Positions 42,396 through 50,417 of a stretch of 64,000 nt of DNA are shown here, piece by piece. Origin of the DNA: Caldimonas thermodepolymerans (GTDB lineage: Bacteria > Pseudomonadota > Gammaproteobacteria > Burkholderiales > Burkholderiaceae_C); assembly GCF_015476235.1 (NCBI RefSeq), contig NZ_CP064338.1:124001-188000 (forward strand), written 5' to 3'. Numbering within the stretch: the first letter of the stretch is position 1; each line of letters opens with the position of its first letter. The position numbers were made by a program, and so were the translations under genes. The notes beneath the pieces are model-generated. The model saw nothing but the letters and a program-made list of their open reading frames with translations, did not search any database and was not told the DNA's origin.

Positions 42396-43157
42396 ATGAA
42401 AGTCCGGGTGTTGGGCTGCTCCGGCGCCATCGCGGCGGGGTGCAAGACCACCTCATTCCTGCTCGATGACGACCTGCTCGTCGACGCCGGCACCGGCGTC
42501 GGCGACCTGACCCTCGACGAGCTGGCCCGCATCAACCACATCCTCATCACGCACTCGCACCTGGACCACATCGTCTCGATCCCGCTGCTGGTCGACAGCG
42601 TGATGAACCGGCGCACTCGGCCCATCGTGGTCCATGCGCTGCCCGAGACGCTCGAGGCGCTGCGCGCACACATCCTCAACTGGGTGATCTGGCCCGACTT
42701 CACGCAGCTGCCCTCGCGCGAGCGCCCGGTGCTGAAGATGGAGCCGCTGGCCGCCGGCCAGGTCCTGGACCTGGACGGCAAGCGCATCGAGGTGCTGCCG
42801 GCCGAGCACACCGTGCCGGCGGTGGGCTATGCGGTCGAGGGCCGCACCGGCTGGTGGGCCTACACCGGCGACACCGGCCCCAACCCCGCGCTGTGGCCGC
42901 TGCTGGCACGCCGGCGCGTCGCGATGCTGGTGATCGAGACCGCCTTCGGCGACGACGAGCGCGAGCTGGCCGCGGCGAGCAAGCATCTGTCGCCCAGCAC
43001 GCTGGCGCAGGAGCTGCGCAGCCTGGCGCGCGACGTGCCGGTGTTCGTCACCCACGCCAAGCCCGGCGGCATGGGCGCCATCGTGACCCAGGTGCATGCG
43101 CTCGATTCCGGTCATCGCATCGAGCACCTCGAGGCGGGCCAGGTGTTCGTGATCTGA
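42396..43157 (+). CDS. Metallo-beta-lactamase-fold protein like class II 3',5'-cyclic nucleotide phosphodiesterases
   Basis: A 253-residue protein of the metallo-beta-lactamase fold. [23 protein letters not shown] opens the chain, followed by the metal motif [17 protein letters not shown], which nearly fits the class II cAMP phosphodiesterase signature, then [18 protein letters not shown] and FVTHAKPG. It begins 37 bases after the cyclase stop, which strengthens the idea that it hydrolyses the cyclic nucleotide made by its neighbour. No signal peptide is present, so it acts in the cytoplasm. A generic hydrolase role is the alternative. The frame is open upstream, but the ATG at 42396 starts the fold directly. 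Confidence 0.88.
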   Translation: MKVRVLGCSGAIAAGCKTTSFLLDDDLLVDAGTGVGDLTLDELARINHILITHSHLDHIVSIPLLVDSVMNRRTRPIVVHALPETLEALRAHILNWVIWPDFTQLPSRERPVLKMEPLAAGQVLDLDGKRIEVLPAEHTVPAVGYAVEGRTGWWAYTGDTGPNPALWPLLARRRVAMLVIETAFGDDERELAAASKHLSPSTLAQELRSLARDVPVFVTHAKPGGMGAIVTQVHALDSGHRIEHLEAGQVFVI

Positions 43158-43264
43158 CGTTTCCTGTCACACCCGCAGGGCAGATGACACGTCCGGTCGC
43201 AGAAAAGGTCGACAGCACGTCAGTTTTCCGTGCACTCGGTCACGAACCATGCGGCCTCCAGGGC

Positions 43265-43280
43265 TGGCACAGCCCCTGCA
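43265..43280 (+). promoter_or_regulatory. Sigma-54 promoter of pilA
   Basis: TGGCACAGCCCCTGCA matches the -24/-12 consensus: GG at 43266-43267 and GC at 43278-43279 are exactly 12 bases apart. The predicted start site is about 43291, some 30 bases before the pilA ATG. PilS/PilR activation of sigma-54 is the known mode for type IV pilin genes in several proteobacteria; no PilR site was assigned here. Confidence 0.8.
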
Positions 43281-43320
43281 TGAGAGGCAGCGCTTCCTCA
43301 AACCCCGAAGGAGAACCCGC

Positions 43321-43764
43321 ATGAAGCAACTTCGTCCCATCCAGCGCGTGCAACAAGGTTTCACGCTGATCGAACTGATGATCGTCGTGGCGATCATCGG
43401 TATCCTGGCTGCGATCGCGCTGCCGGCTTACCAGGACTACACCGTCCGCGCCCGCGTGTCGGAAGGCCTGGTGATCGCCTCCGGCGCCAAGGCCACCGTC
43501 TCCGAAAACCTGGCTGCCGACACCGATGACGCCTGCGCCGGCGTGAACACAGGTACGATCGGCCGGACCACCCTGAGCTGCAGCGGCGATGGCGTGCTGT
43601 CGGTGAGCGTGTCGGCGACCAGCTCCATCGACGTGGACCTGACGCTGACCCCGACCGCCGACAGCTCTGGCGTGACCTGGGCGTGCGCCGTGACGAACCC
43701 CGACCAAGCGAAGTACGTTCCTGCCGAGTGCCGTGGTACGGGTGGTGGCTCCACCGGCGGCTGA
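43321..43764 (+). CDS. pilA: Type IV major pilin PilA
   Basis: A 147-residue type IVa prepilin. A 13-residue leader ends at Gly13 before [20 protein letters not shown]; Glu at mature position 5 is present, so PilD cleavage and N-methylation are expected. Two Cys pairs are possible (Cys72/Cys87 and Cys122/Cys137), the second being the D-loop. Beyond Cys137 a ten-residue tail rich in Gly, Ser and Thr ([10 protein letters not shown]) is exposed and could be O-glycosylated. AAGGAG precedes the ATG, and a sigma-54 promoter lies just upstream. A strong terminator follows, so pilA is monocistronic. Confidence 0.97.
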   Translation: MKQLRPIQRVQQGFTLIELMIVVAIIGILAAIALPAYQDYTVRARVSEGLVIASGAKATVSENLAADTDDACAGVNTGTIGRTTLSCSGDGVLSVSVSATSSIDVDLTLTPTADSSGVTWACAVTNPDQAKYVPAECRGTGGGSTGG

Positions 43765-43810
43765 TCGTGATCCAGCCTGGCAGGCCTGAGTTCTGACAGG
43801 CCTGGACGCA

Positions 43811-43845
43811 GAAGCCCTCCATGCGCGAGCATGCAGGGCTTCTTT
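43811..43845 (+). terminator. Intrinsic terminator after pilA
   Basis: GAAGCCCTCCATGC (43811-43824) pairs with GCATGCAGGGCTTC (43829-43842) around a GCGA loop with one mismatch, followed by TTT. This long hairpin is typical for a highly expressed pilin transcript. Confidence 0.88.
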
Positions 43846-43878
43846 CATGGGCGAATCACAAACGGATACCGCAAGCGC

Positions 43879-45795
43879 ATGCGCCGCGACCTCAGCTGGA
43901 CCACGGAATGCCTGTGGTTTGCGCTGTTTGTCCTGCTCTATGAAGCGCCTGTGGGCTGGATGCTGCCCGGCTGGATGCACGGCAATGCAGGTGCGTCGGC
44001 CACCGTCCAGGAGGCGCTTGCCACGCCTGCGGTCCAGCGCGAGATCCTGCGCCACCTGCTGGCGCATCTCGCATTGATCGGTGCCTGCTATCTCCCGCTG
44101 CGCTCGCTCGCCAACTTTGCCGCCGTGCGGTGGCAGCTCGACGGGCGGCTGGCGCGGCTGGCCTACCTGCTGCTGGGCTGGATGCTGCTGGCCGCCGGCA
44201 ATGCGGTGTGGTTTCCGCTGTCGAACTATTCCGTGGCGGTCGGGGGGGTCGCCACCCCCTGGGTGCTGGTGGTCGTCGCCGCGCTGCTGGGTGTCACCGC
44301 GGCGCTGTGGGCATGGGACAGGGTGCGTGTCCTGACGTTTTCCCGGCGCGCGGCGGCGCCACTGCTCGTGGCGGGCCTGGCGGGGGTGGCGGGCAGCCTG
44401 TGGCTCGTGCCGCTGCGCGAGGCGCAGGGCGAGGCGGCCATGGCGGCGCCACGGCGCAACGTCATCCTCATCGGCATCGATTCGCTGTCGGCGGCGCTGC
44501 TGGAACGGGAGCAGCATCACCTGCCCCACCTGCAGGCCCTGTTGCGCTCGTCCGTGCGGTACGAGCGGGCCTACACGCCGCTTGCGCGCACCTTCCCGGC
44601 CTGGATGAGCGTGCTGTCGGGACAGCCGCCGGCCGTGCATGGCGCGATCTTCAACCTGCGCAACCTGGAACATGTGCAGCGTGAGGGGCTGCTGCCTCAC
44701 ACGTTGAAGGCCCAGGCCTACCGCACGGTGTACGCGATCGACGAGCGCCGCTTCAACCACATTGACGAGGGGTTCGGCTTCGATGCCGTCGTGGGGCCCG
44801 AGGCCGGCGTGCTCGATTTCGCGGTGCAGGCGGTCAACGACTCGCCGCTGACCAACCTCCTGCTGCAGACGAGGCTCGCGCACCTGCTGCTGCCCTACTC
44901 GCGCGTCAATGTGGCGTCGCATGCCAACTACGACGCGGCCGGCTTCGTCGAGGAGATCGCGGCCGCGACCGCCGGTGCGCCGCGGCTGTTCCTCGCCACG
45001 CATTTCCTCGCAGGGCATTTCCCGTTCCAGAGCCGACATGCGCGCATCCGCCACGGCAGCACCAACGGGTTCCTGGCCCGGCATGTCGAGGCGCTGAGCG
45101 GCGTCGACGCCCAGGTCGGCCACCTGCTCGCCGAGCTGAGGCGGCAGGGGCACCTCGAGGACGCGCTGGTGGTCGTGTTGTCGGACCACGGGGAACAGCT
45201 CGGGGAGCTGGAGGCGCATACCACGCGGGACGGCCACCCCGTGGAGCTGAAGGGCTACGGCCACGGCGTGGACCTGCTCAGCGACCACGCCAACCGCGTC
45301 GTGCTGGCCCTGGTGCAGTTTGCCGGCGGGCAGGTGGTGAGCGAACCCGAAGTGCGCCACGAGCAGGTCTCGCTCCTCGACCTGCGCGGTGCCGTCGAAC
45401 ACTACGTGCGCACCGGCGAGGTGGCGCTGCAGCCAGCCCAGGCCTGCATGCCGGTGGAAACCGGCTTGCGCCTCAACGCGATCCGGGACTACCGCAAGCT
45501 CAAGGCCGGGGACGTCGTGCGGGAAGCGCAGGGACTGTACGAGATCGACGTGCAGGGTCGGATGCGATTGAAGGAAGAGATGCTGCCGGTTCTGGTGCGC
45601 ACCAAGGACGTGGGCTGGCGCTGCCCGGACCGGATCACGTACTACCGGGCGGCCCAGGGGCGGTACTACACGTACCGGATCGACGCCGGTCACGGCACGT
45701 TGCGGGAAGAGCGCCCCGACCCGCAGGACGTGGCCGCGATCGAGCATTACCGGCGACAGCTCGAGAGGCAGGCGAGCGCGTCGAGGGCTCACTGA
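43879..45795 (+). CDS. Membrane-anchored alkaline-phosphatase-superfamily enzyme (LtaS/EptA/YejM-like)
   Basis: A 638-residue protein with about five N-terminal spans (residues 10-180) and a large extracytoplasmic catalytic domain of the sulfatase/alkaline-phosphatase fold. Metal ligands are visible in ILIGIDSL (Asp about 200) and VVLSDHGEQLGE (about 435). The nucleophile position reads ARTFPAWMSVLSG, a Thr (about 237) as in lipoteichoic-acid synthase and phosphoethanolamine transferases. The C/S-x-P-x-R formylglycine motif is absent, so it is not a true sulfatase. It probably transfers or removes a phospho-group at the cell surface. The ATG at 43879 is favoured; ATGs further upstream overlap the pilA terminator. 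It leads a unit with the next two genes. Confidence 0.85.
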   Translation: MRRDLSWTTECLWFALFVLLYEAPVGWMLPGWMHGNAGASATVQEALATPAVQREILRHLLAHLALIGACYLPLRSLANFAAVRWQLDGRLARLAYLLLGWMLLAAGNAVWFPLSNYSVAVGGVATPWVLVVVAALLGVTAALWAWDRVRVLTFSRRAAAPLLVAGLAGVAGSLWLVPLREAQGEAAMAAPRRNVILIGIDSLSAALLEREQHHLPHLQALLRSSVRYERAYTPLARTFPAWMSVLSGQPPAVHGAIFNLRNLEHVQREGLLPHTLKAQAYRTVYAIDERRFNHIDEGFGFDAVVGPEAGVLDFAVQAVNDSPLTNLLLQTRLAHLLLPYSRVNVASHANYDAAGFVEEIAAATAGAPRLFLATHFLAGHFPFQSRHARIRHGSTNGFLARHVEALSGVDAQVGHLLAELRRQGHLEDALVVVLSDHGEQLGELEAHTTRDGHPVELKGYGHGVDLLSDHANRVVLALVQFAGGQVVSEPEVRHEQVSLLDLRGAVEHYVRTGEVALQPAQACMPVETGLRLNAIRDYRKLKAGDVVREAQGLYEIDVQGRMRLKEEMLPVLVRTKDVGWRCPDRITYYRAAQGRYYTYRIDAGHGTLREERPDPQDVAAIEHYRRQLERQASASRAH

Positions 45796-45817
45796 AAGTG
45801 ACGAAAGGGATGGTTCA

Positions 45818-47083
45818 ATGCTGAAGCAGCGGGTGCCGACCGCGCCCCCGATGACGGCGGTCCCGATCCGGACGGTGCTTGCGGGCACCGTGTCCTGCCT
45901 CGCCGCGCTCGGCCTGGTGCTGGGGCTGCGGCTGCCAGTGCCGGCAGCGATGGCGCTGCTGATGCTGGCCACGGCGGTCCCCATGTGGTGGCTGGAAGCA
46001 CGGCGCTGTGCTGCAAATGGGGCCGTGGGACCGGTCGTGCGGGTCTCCAGACGCAAGGCGCTCTGGGTCCGTCGGCTGCGGGTGATTGGCGGGGCCTTGG
46101 TGTTTTGCCTCCTCGCAGCGTCCATGCGGATGCAGCTGGAGCTCGGGGGCGCACAGGTCAGTGGTTTGCCCGAGCTGGAAATGGTGATCAACGGCGCCTG
46201 CGTGCTCTGGCTGCTGGCCTGGGCACGGTGGCCGGTGCGCTCGCGCCAGCCCGATTCGGTGGCCGCACTGGGCCGGCTGGCCTTGAAGTGTGTGCGGCGA
46301 CACCGGCCTGCGGCGGCCGAGTGGCAGGGGCTGCTGGGCTGGTGCGTGAAGGTGTTCTTCCTGCCGCTGATGCTGGCCTGGCTGTACAGCTGGTTGTTGC
46401 AGATCGACAAGGAGCTGCAGCAAGGGCAGGGCGCGATGGCGTTCTTCGTCGGGGCCATGGCGGCGCTGTATGCCCTGGACACCCTGTTCGGCACCATCGG
46501 CTACCTGTCGACCCATCGCGGCATCGATGCGCAGATCCGCTCCACCGATGCCACCTGGCTGGGCTGGGGGGCGGCGCTGGTGTGCTACCCGCCGCTCAAT
46601 GCGGTGGTGTTGCACCAGTGGCTGAGCTACAGGGACGGGAAGGACTGGTCTGCATGGTTCGGTGATTCGTGGATTGCCTGGCCCTGGGCCGCCGCCATCC
46701 TGATCCTCACCGGCATCTACACCAGCGCGACGCTGGTGTTCGGCCCGCGGTTCTCCAACCTGACGCACCGGGGCATCGTCACCGCCGGGCCGTTCCGCTG
46801 GACCAAGCACCCGGCCTACATCAGCAAGAACCTCAGCTGGTGGCTGATCGCGGTGCCCTTCCTCTCCGAGCAGGGGCCGCTGGCCGCGGCGGCCAACTGC
46901 GCCGGCCTGCTGGGGGTGAACTGCATCTACTGGCTGCGTGCAAAGACCGAGGAGCGCCACCTGATGCGCGACCCGGTGTACCGCGAGTACGCGGCCTGGA
47001 TCGAGCAGCACGGATGGTTTGCGAAAGTGCGGCGCTTCCTTGCACGGTGGCGCCCGGGGCGCCGGGCGGTGGGCGGCGCATGA
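45818..47083 (+). CDS. Isoprenylcysteine carboxyl methyltransferase-like membrane protein
   Basis: A 421-residue polytopic membrane protein with about nine to ten spans. The C-terminal third carries the ICMT/phospholipid-methyltransferase pattern: GPFRWTKHPAYISKNLSWW, then RAKTEERHLMRDPVYREY, which in the family bind S-adenosylmethionine and the acceptor. Bacterial members methylate unknown small hydrophobic or lipid-linked acceptors. The N-terminal 200 residues are an unusual hydrophobic extension, as stand-alone bacterial ICMT-like proteins are often about 200 residues. GAAAGGG precedes the ATG, and the stop overlaps the next gene by 4 bp. Confidence 0.82.
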   Translation: MLKQRVPTAPPMTAVPIRTVLAGTVSCLAALGLVLGLRLPVPAAMALLMLATAVPMWWLEARRCAANGAVGPVVRVSRRKALWVRRLRVIGGALVFCLLAASMRMQLELGGAQVSGLPELEMVINGACVLWLLAWARWPVRSRQPDSVAALGRLALKCVRRHRPAAAEWQGLLGWCVKVFFLPLMLAWLYSWLLQIDKELQQGQGAMAFFVGAMAALYALDTLFGTIGYLSTHRGIDAQIRSTDATWLGWGAALVCYPPLNAVVLHQWLSYRDGKDWSAWFGDSWIAWPWAAAILILTGIYTSATLVFGPRFSNLTHRGIVTAGPFRWTKHPAYISKNLSWWLIAVPFLSEQGPLAAAANCAGLLGVNCIYWLRAKTEERHLMRDPVYREYAAWIEQHGWFAKVRRFLARWRPGRRAVGGA

Positions 47084-48033
47084 GGCCGGGGCTCACGGTC
47101 GTGCTGGCGCTGTGCGTGGCCGGGTGCGCCGGCACGGAGGGTCCTTCCGATGCGGATTGCCTGGCAGCGGCCTTGCAGCAGCCGGCCCTACGCAACGGGG
47201 CGGTGGCATGGACACGTGCAGATGGCAGCACGGCGGTGACGGCGGCCAACTGGCGTGGCTGGTGGCGGCTGCTTCGCGATCAGGCATACCCCGCAGCGAG
47301 CCTGACCAAGCCGCTCGTTGCCCATGCGATCAGGGGCCAGGTCGAGCGCGGGGCCTTGCGACTGGAGGCGAAGGCGGCCGACCTGCTGCCCGGGCTGGCG
47401 TGGAGCGGACCCGGCACGCAGGACATCACCCTGCAGCACCTGCTGCAACACACGGCCGGGCTGGGCCGGCGCGATGGACGGGATCCGCTGTGGCATCACG
47501 GCGGCACGTCGGACGGGGTGCCCGACTGCGAGGCGGCGGCGCAGTACATCGTGACGCAGCCGACGCTGCGGACCCCGGGCGTGCAGGCCGAGTACAGCAA
47601 CGTGGGTTACTGCCTGCTCGGCCTGTTGCTGCGACAGCAGGCCGGGGCGGGCGAACTGGAGTTGCCCGCGGCGCTGCTGCAGGCGCTGCACGCTCCTTTG
47701 GGTGCGGCAGGGGGCTGGCGCGCGACGCTGCCGGAGATGCACGCGGCGCTGGCGCGCACACTGCCGCTGCGACACCTCGAGGCGCCGCCGCAACCACTGC
47801 CCGACGGGTCCTGGTACGCCTGGAGCTGGCGCTACTGGCCGAAGCCGGCAGCGGGTGCTCCCTGGACGCACACCGGCCGGCTGCCCGGTTTTCTGGCCGT
47901 GGCGCTCACTGATGGCCGGTCGCGCCTGCTGGTCGCGCATTTCGACGGAGACCCGGCCGACTATCACGCTGCATCCCAACGGTTTGGCCGACAGGCCTGG
48001 GGATGCCTGCAGTCCGCCGGGGGAGGCGGATGA
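47080..48033 (+). CDS. Serine hydrolase lipoprotein of the beta-lactamase/PBP fold
   Basis: A 317-residue protein with a lipoprotein signal (MRPGLTVVLALCVAGC; lipobox VAGC, lipidated Cys16). Active-site motifs of the class C beta-lactamase fold are present: SxxK at Ser74-Lys77 (AASLTKP), YSN in AEYSNVGYCL, and HTG in HTGRLPG replacing KTG. Such proteins are mostly esterases, D-aminopeptidases or transacylases rather than resistance enzymes. It overlaps the ICMT-like gene by 4 bp (ATGA), so its product very likely works in the same pathway on the periplasmic face. Substrate unknown. Confidence 0.85.
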   Translation: MRPGLTVVLALCVAGCAGTEGPSDADCLAAALQQPALRNGAVAWTRADGSTAVTAANWRGWWRLLRDQAYPAASLTKPLVAHAIRGQVERGALRLEAKAADLLPGLAWSGPGTQDITLQHLLQHTAGLGRRDGRDPLWHHGGTSDGVPDCEAAAQYIVTQPTLRTPGVQAEYSNVGYCLLGLLLRQQAGAGELELPAALLQALHAPLGAAGGWRATLPEMHAALARTLPLRHLEAPPQPLPDGSWYAWSWRYWPKPAAGAPWTHTGRLPGFLAVALTDGRSRLLVAHFDGDPADYHAASQRFGRQAWGCLQSAGGGG

Positions 48034-48131
48034 CGCGAGAGTCCGGCGACGGTGTGCAAACCAGGCCTCGGCCGCCTGTCCCCTTCCAGTAAAGTCAGGC
48101 GTCCTGTTCCTGACCCGTCTTCCCGCCCTTG

Positions 48132-49847
48132 GTGCCCGCACCGCTCCTCGCCGTCCTGCTCGCCGCGCCCTACTGCCTGGCGTACTCGCAGACGCCCGCC
48201 ACGACGCTGCTCAATTCGCTGCTGGCCTTTGCGGCCTGGGGCGCCTTGCTGGCGTTCGGGCCGTCGGCGTCGTGCGCGACCACCGACCGTGCGGCGGTGC
48301 CGCGGCGCTGGGCGGTGCCGGCGCTGGTCGCCGGCGCCTGTGCGTGCCTGGCGCTGCGCACCGGCACGCTGGCCGATGCGCTGGTGCTCGCGGCGGCGGC
48401 CGCCTGCGCCTGGGCGGCCGGCGTGGCGCGGGCCCGCATCGTGTGGGCCGGGCTGCTGGTCGCCGGTTGCGCGGGCGTGGCGATCGCGCTGGTGCAGTAC
48501 TTCGCGCCGTCGCTGGCCGACGGGCGCTGGATCGCGGTGCCGACGGTGCCGGGCCGCGCCTTCGGCAACCTGCGCCAGCCCAACCTGTTCAGCACGCTGC
48601 TGCTGCTGGCGCTGTGCGCCGGGGTGTGGCTGCTCGCGCCGATGCGCCTGCCGCGCTGGGTGGTGCCGGCGGTGGTGGCGTGGCTGCTGCTGGGCGTGGC
48701 GCTGAGCAGCTCGCGCACCGGGATGGTGGGCACGGGGGTGCTGGTGCTGTGGGGGCTGCTCGACCGCGGCCTGCCGCGCCATGCGCGCGCGAGCCTGCTG
48801 GCCTCGGTGGCGATCGTCGCGGCCTGGTGGGCGCTGCTGTGGGCCTGGGGGCACCTGGGCGGCACGACCTTCTACGCCGAGGCGCGCCTGTCCACCGGCA
48901 GCGACATCAGCAGCTCGCGCTTCGGCATCTGGCGCAACACCCTGGCGCTGGTCGCCGCCCACCCGTGGACCGGCGTGGGCTGGGGGGACTTCAACTACGC
49001 ATGGACCTTCAGCGCCTTTCCTGGCCGGCCGGTCGCCTTCTTCGACCACGCGCACAACCTCGTGCTGCAGCTGATGGTCGAGCTGGGCGTGCCCGCGGCG
49101 CTGGCGCTGCTGGGGGCGCTCGCGTGGCTGCTGTGGCGCGCGCGCGGCGGGCTGCGGCATCCCGATGCGCAGCGCGCGTCGCTGGCCGCGTGTTGCCTCG
49201 CGATGCTGGCGCTGCTCGGCTGGCACAGCCTGCTCGAGTACCCGCTGTGGTACCCGTACTTCCTGTTCCCGGCCGCCTTCGTGCTCGGCACGTACCTTGC
49301 GATCGGCGGGGTGTCGCGTGCGGGGGACGCAGCAGCGCGGCCCGCGCGCGAGCCGCGGGCCTGGCGCTTGCGCACCGTCGGGGCGCTGATGGTGGCCGGC
49401 GCCGCCTACGCCGCGTGGGACTACCAGTCCGTCGTGCAGATCTTCGCGCCCTACGGCGCGGCCGGCCAGGCGCCCTTGCCGGAGCGCATCGCGACCGGCC
49501 AGCGCAGCACCTTCTTCGCGCACCACGCCGACTATGCCGCGGTGACCACCGCCGAGCACCCGTCGCAGGTGTTCGACGCCTTCGAGCGGCCGCTGCATCA
49601 CCTGGTCGACGCGCGGCTGATGATCGCCTACGCGAAGGCGCTGGAGGAGCTCGGCGAGCGCGACCGCGCGGTGTACGTCGCGCAGCGGCTGCGCGAGTTC
49701 CGCCACCCGCTGGGGGAAGCGTTCTTCCAGGCCTGCGACGAGGAGGGGGACGCGCCGCTGCCCTTCCAGTGCGACGAACTGCCGCGCGCCTTCGAGCCGC
49801 GCGAGCTGGAGCCGCGCGCGGTGCGGCAGGCGCTGGCGCAGCGGTGA
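48132..49847 (+). CDS. pglL: PglL-type O-oligosaccharyltransferase (Wzy_C / O-antigen ligase family)
   Basis: An about 571-residue polytopic membrane protein with ten or more spans and a soluble C-terminal part of about 130 residues. The central periplasmic loop has the ligase signature: SSSRFGIWRNTLALVAAHPWTGVG followed by FFDHAHNLVLQLMVELG. This length and the C-terminal domain fit PglL O-glycosylation enzymes, which move a lipid-linked glycan to protein Ser/Thr, rather than WaaL. Location near pilA supports pilin as a substrate. The start is uncertain: GTG at 48132 is chosen, with TTG at 48129 adjacent and no clear ribosome binding site. moaC converges from the other side. Confidence 0.88.
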   Translation: MPAPLLAVLLAAPYCLAYSQTPATTLLNSLLAFAAWGALLAFGPSASCATTDRAAVPRRWAVPALVAGACACLALRTGTLADALVLAAAAACAWAAGVARARIVWAGLLVAGCAGVAIALVQYFAPSLADGRWIAVPTVPGRAFGNLRQPNLFSTLLLLALCAGVWLLAPMRLPRWVVPAVVAWLLLGVALSSSRTGMVGTGVLVLWGLLDRGLPRHARASLLASVAIVAAWWALLWAWGHLGGTTFYAEARLSTGSDISSSRFGIWRNTLALVAAHPWTGVGWGDFNYAWTFSAFPGRPVAFFDHAHNLVLQLMVELGVPAALALLGALAWLLWRARGGLRHPDAQRASLAACCLAMLALLGWHSLLEYPLWYPYFLFPAAFVLGTYLAIGGVSRAGDAAARPAREPRAWRLRTVGALMVAGAAYAAWDYQSVVQIFAPYGAAGQAPLPERIATGQRSTFFAHHADYAAVTTAEHPSQVFDAFERPLHHLVDARLMIAYAKALEELGERDRAVYVAQRLREFRHPLGEAFFQACDEEGDAPLPFQCDELPRAFEPRELEPRAVRQALAQR

Positions 49848-49854
49848 GGGCGCC

Positions 49855-50361
49855 TCAGCGCGCGACGAACGAGCCGGACTTGCCGCCGTGCTTCTCGAGC
49901 AGGCGGATGCCGCCCATGGTCATGCCGCGGTCGATGGCCTTGCACATGTCATAGATGGTCAGCAGCCCGACCTGCACCGCGGTCAGCGCTTCCATCTCGA
50001 CGCCGGTGCGCCCCAGCGTCTCGACCTGGGCGCGGCAGTGCACGCGCGAGGCCGCTTCATCGGCCTCGAACTCCACCGCGACGCGCGTCAGCGGCAGCGG
50101 GTGGCACAGCGGGATCAGGTCGGCGGTGCGCTTGGCGGCCTGGATCGCGGCGATGCGCGCGATGCCCAGCACGTCGCCCTTCTTCGCGGTGCCCGAGAGG
50201 ATCACCTGCAACGTGCCGGGCTGCATCTCGATGTGGCCGGTCGCGACGGCGACGCGGTGCGTGACGTCCTTGCCGGCGACGTCGACCATGTGCGCCTGGC
50301 CCTGGGCGTCGAAATGGGTGAGGCCGGTGCCTGCGGAGGCAAAGTGGTCAGGGGTATTCAT
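49855..50361 (-). CDS. moaC: Cyclic pyranopterin monophosphate synthase MoaC
   Basis: A 168-residue MoaC of the molybdenum cofactor pathway; it converts the MoaA product to cyclic pyranopterin monophosphate. [17 protein letters not shown], the [18 protein letters not shown] stretch, [11 protein letters not shown] and [23 protein letters not shown] are all diagnostic. The ATG at 50361 gives the family N-terminus; the frame is open 59 codons upstream, but that part is not conserved. It is convergent with pglL (7-base gap) and divergent from the M48 protease gene. No other moa genes are in the window. Confidence 0.96.
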   Translation of the reverse strand: MNTPDHFASAGTGLTHFDAQGQAHMVDVAGKDVTHRVAVATGHIEMQPGTLQVILSGTAKKGDVLGIARIAAIQAAKRTADLIPLCHPLPLTRVAVEFEADEAASRVHCRAQVETLGRTGVEMEALTAVQVGLLTIYDMCKAIDRGMTMGGIRLLEKHGGKSGSFVAR

Positions 50362-50417
50362 GGCTTTGGCATCATAGCGAGCTGCCCTGCCGGGGTGGGC
50401 GCTGGCCGCACGGCCCA

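Noticed and set aside
43879-45795. True sulfatase assignment for the first gene after pilA
   Set aside because: The C/S-x-P-x-R formylglycine motif is missing and a Thr occupies the nucleophile position, so a phospho-group transferase/hydrolase is more likely.
43240-46497. A 1085-codon minus-strand frame over pilA and the next genes
   Set aside because: It crosses a clear pilin gene, its promoter and terminator, and has no recognisable domain.
47080-48033. Beta-lactamase resistance gene
   Set aside because: The KTG motif is replaced by HTG and the protein is a lipoprotein coupled to a methyltransferase-like gene; an esterase or peptidase role is more likely.
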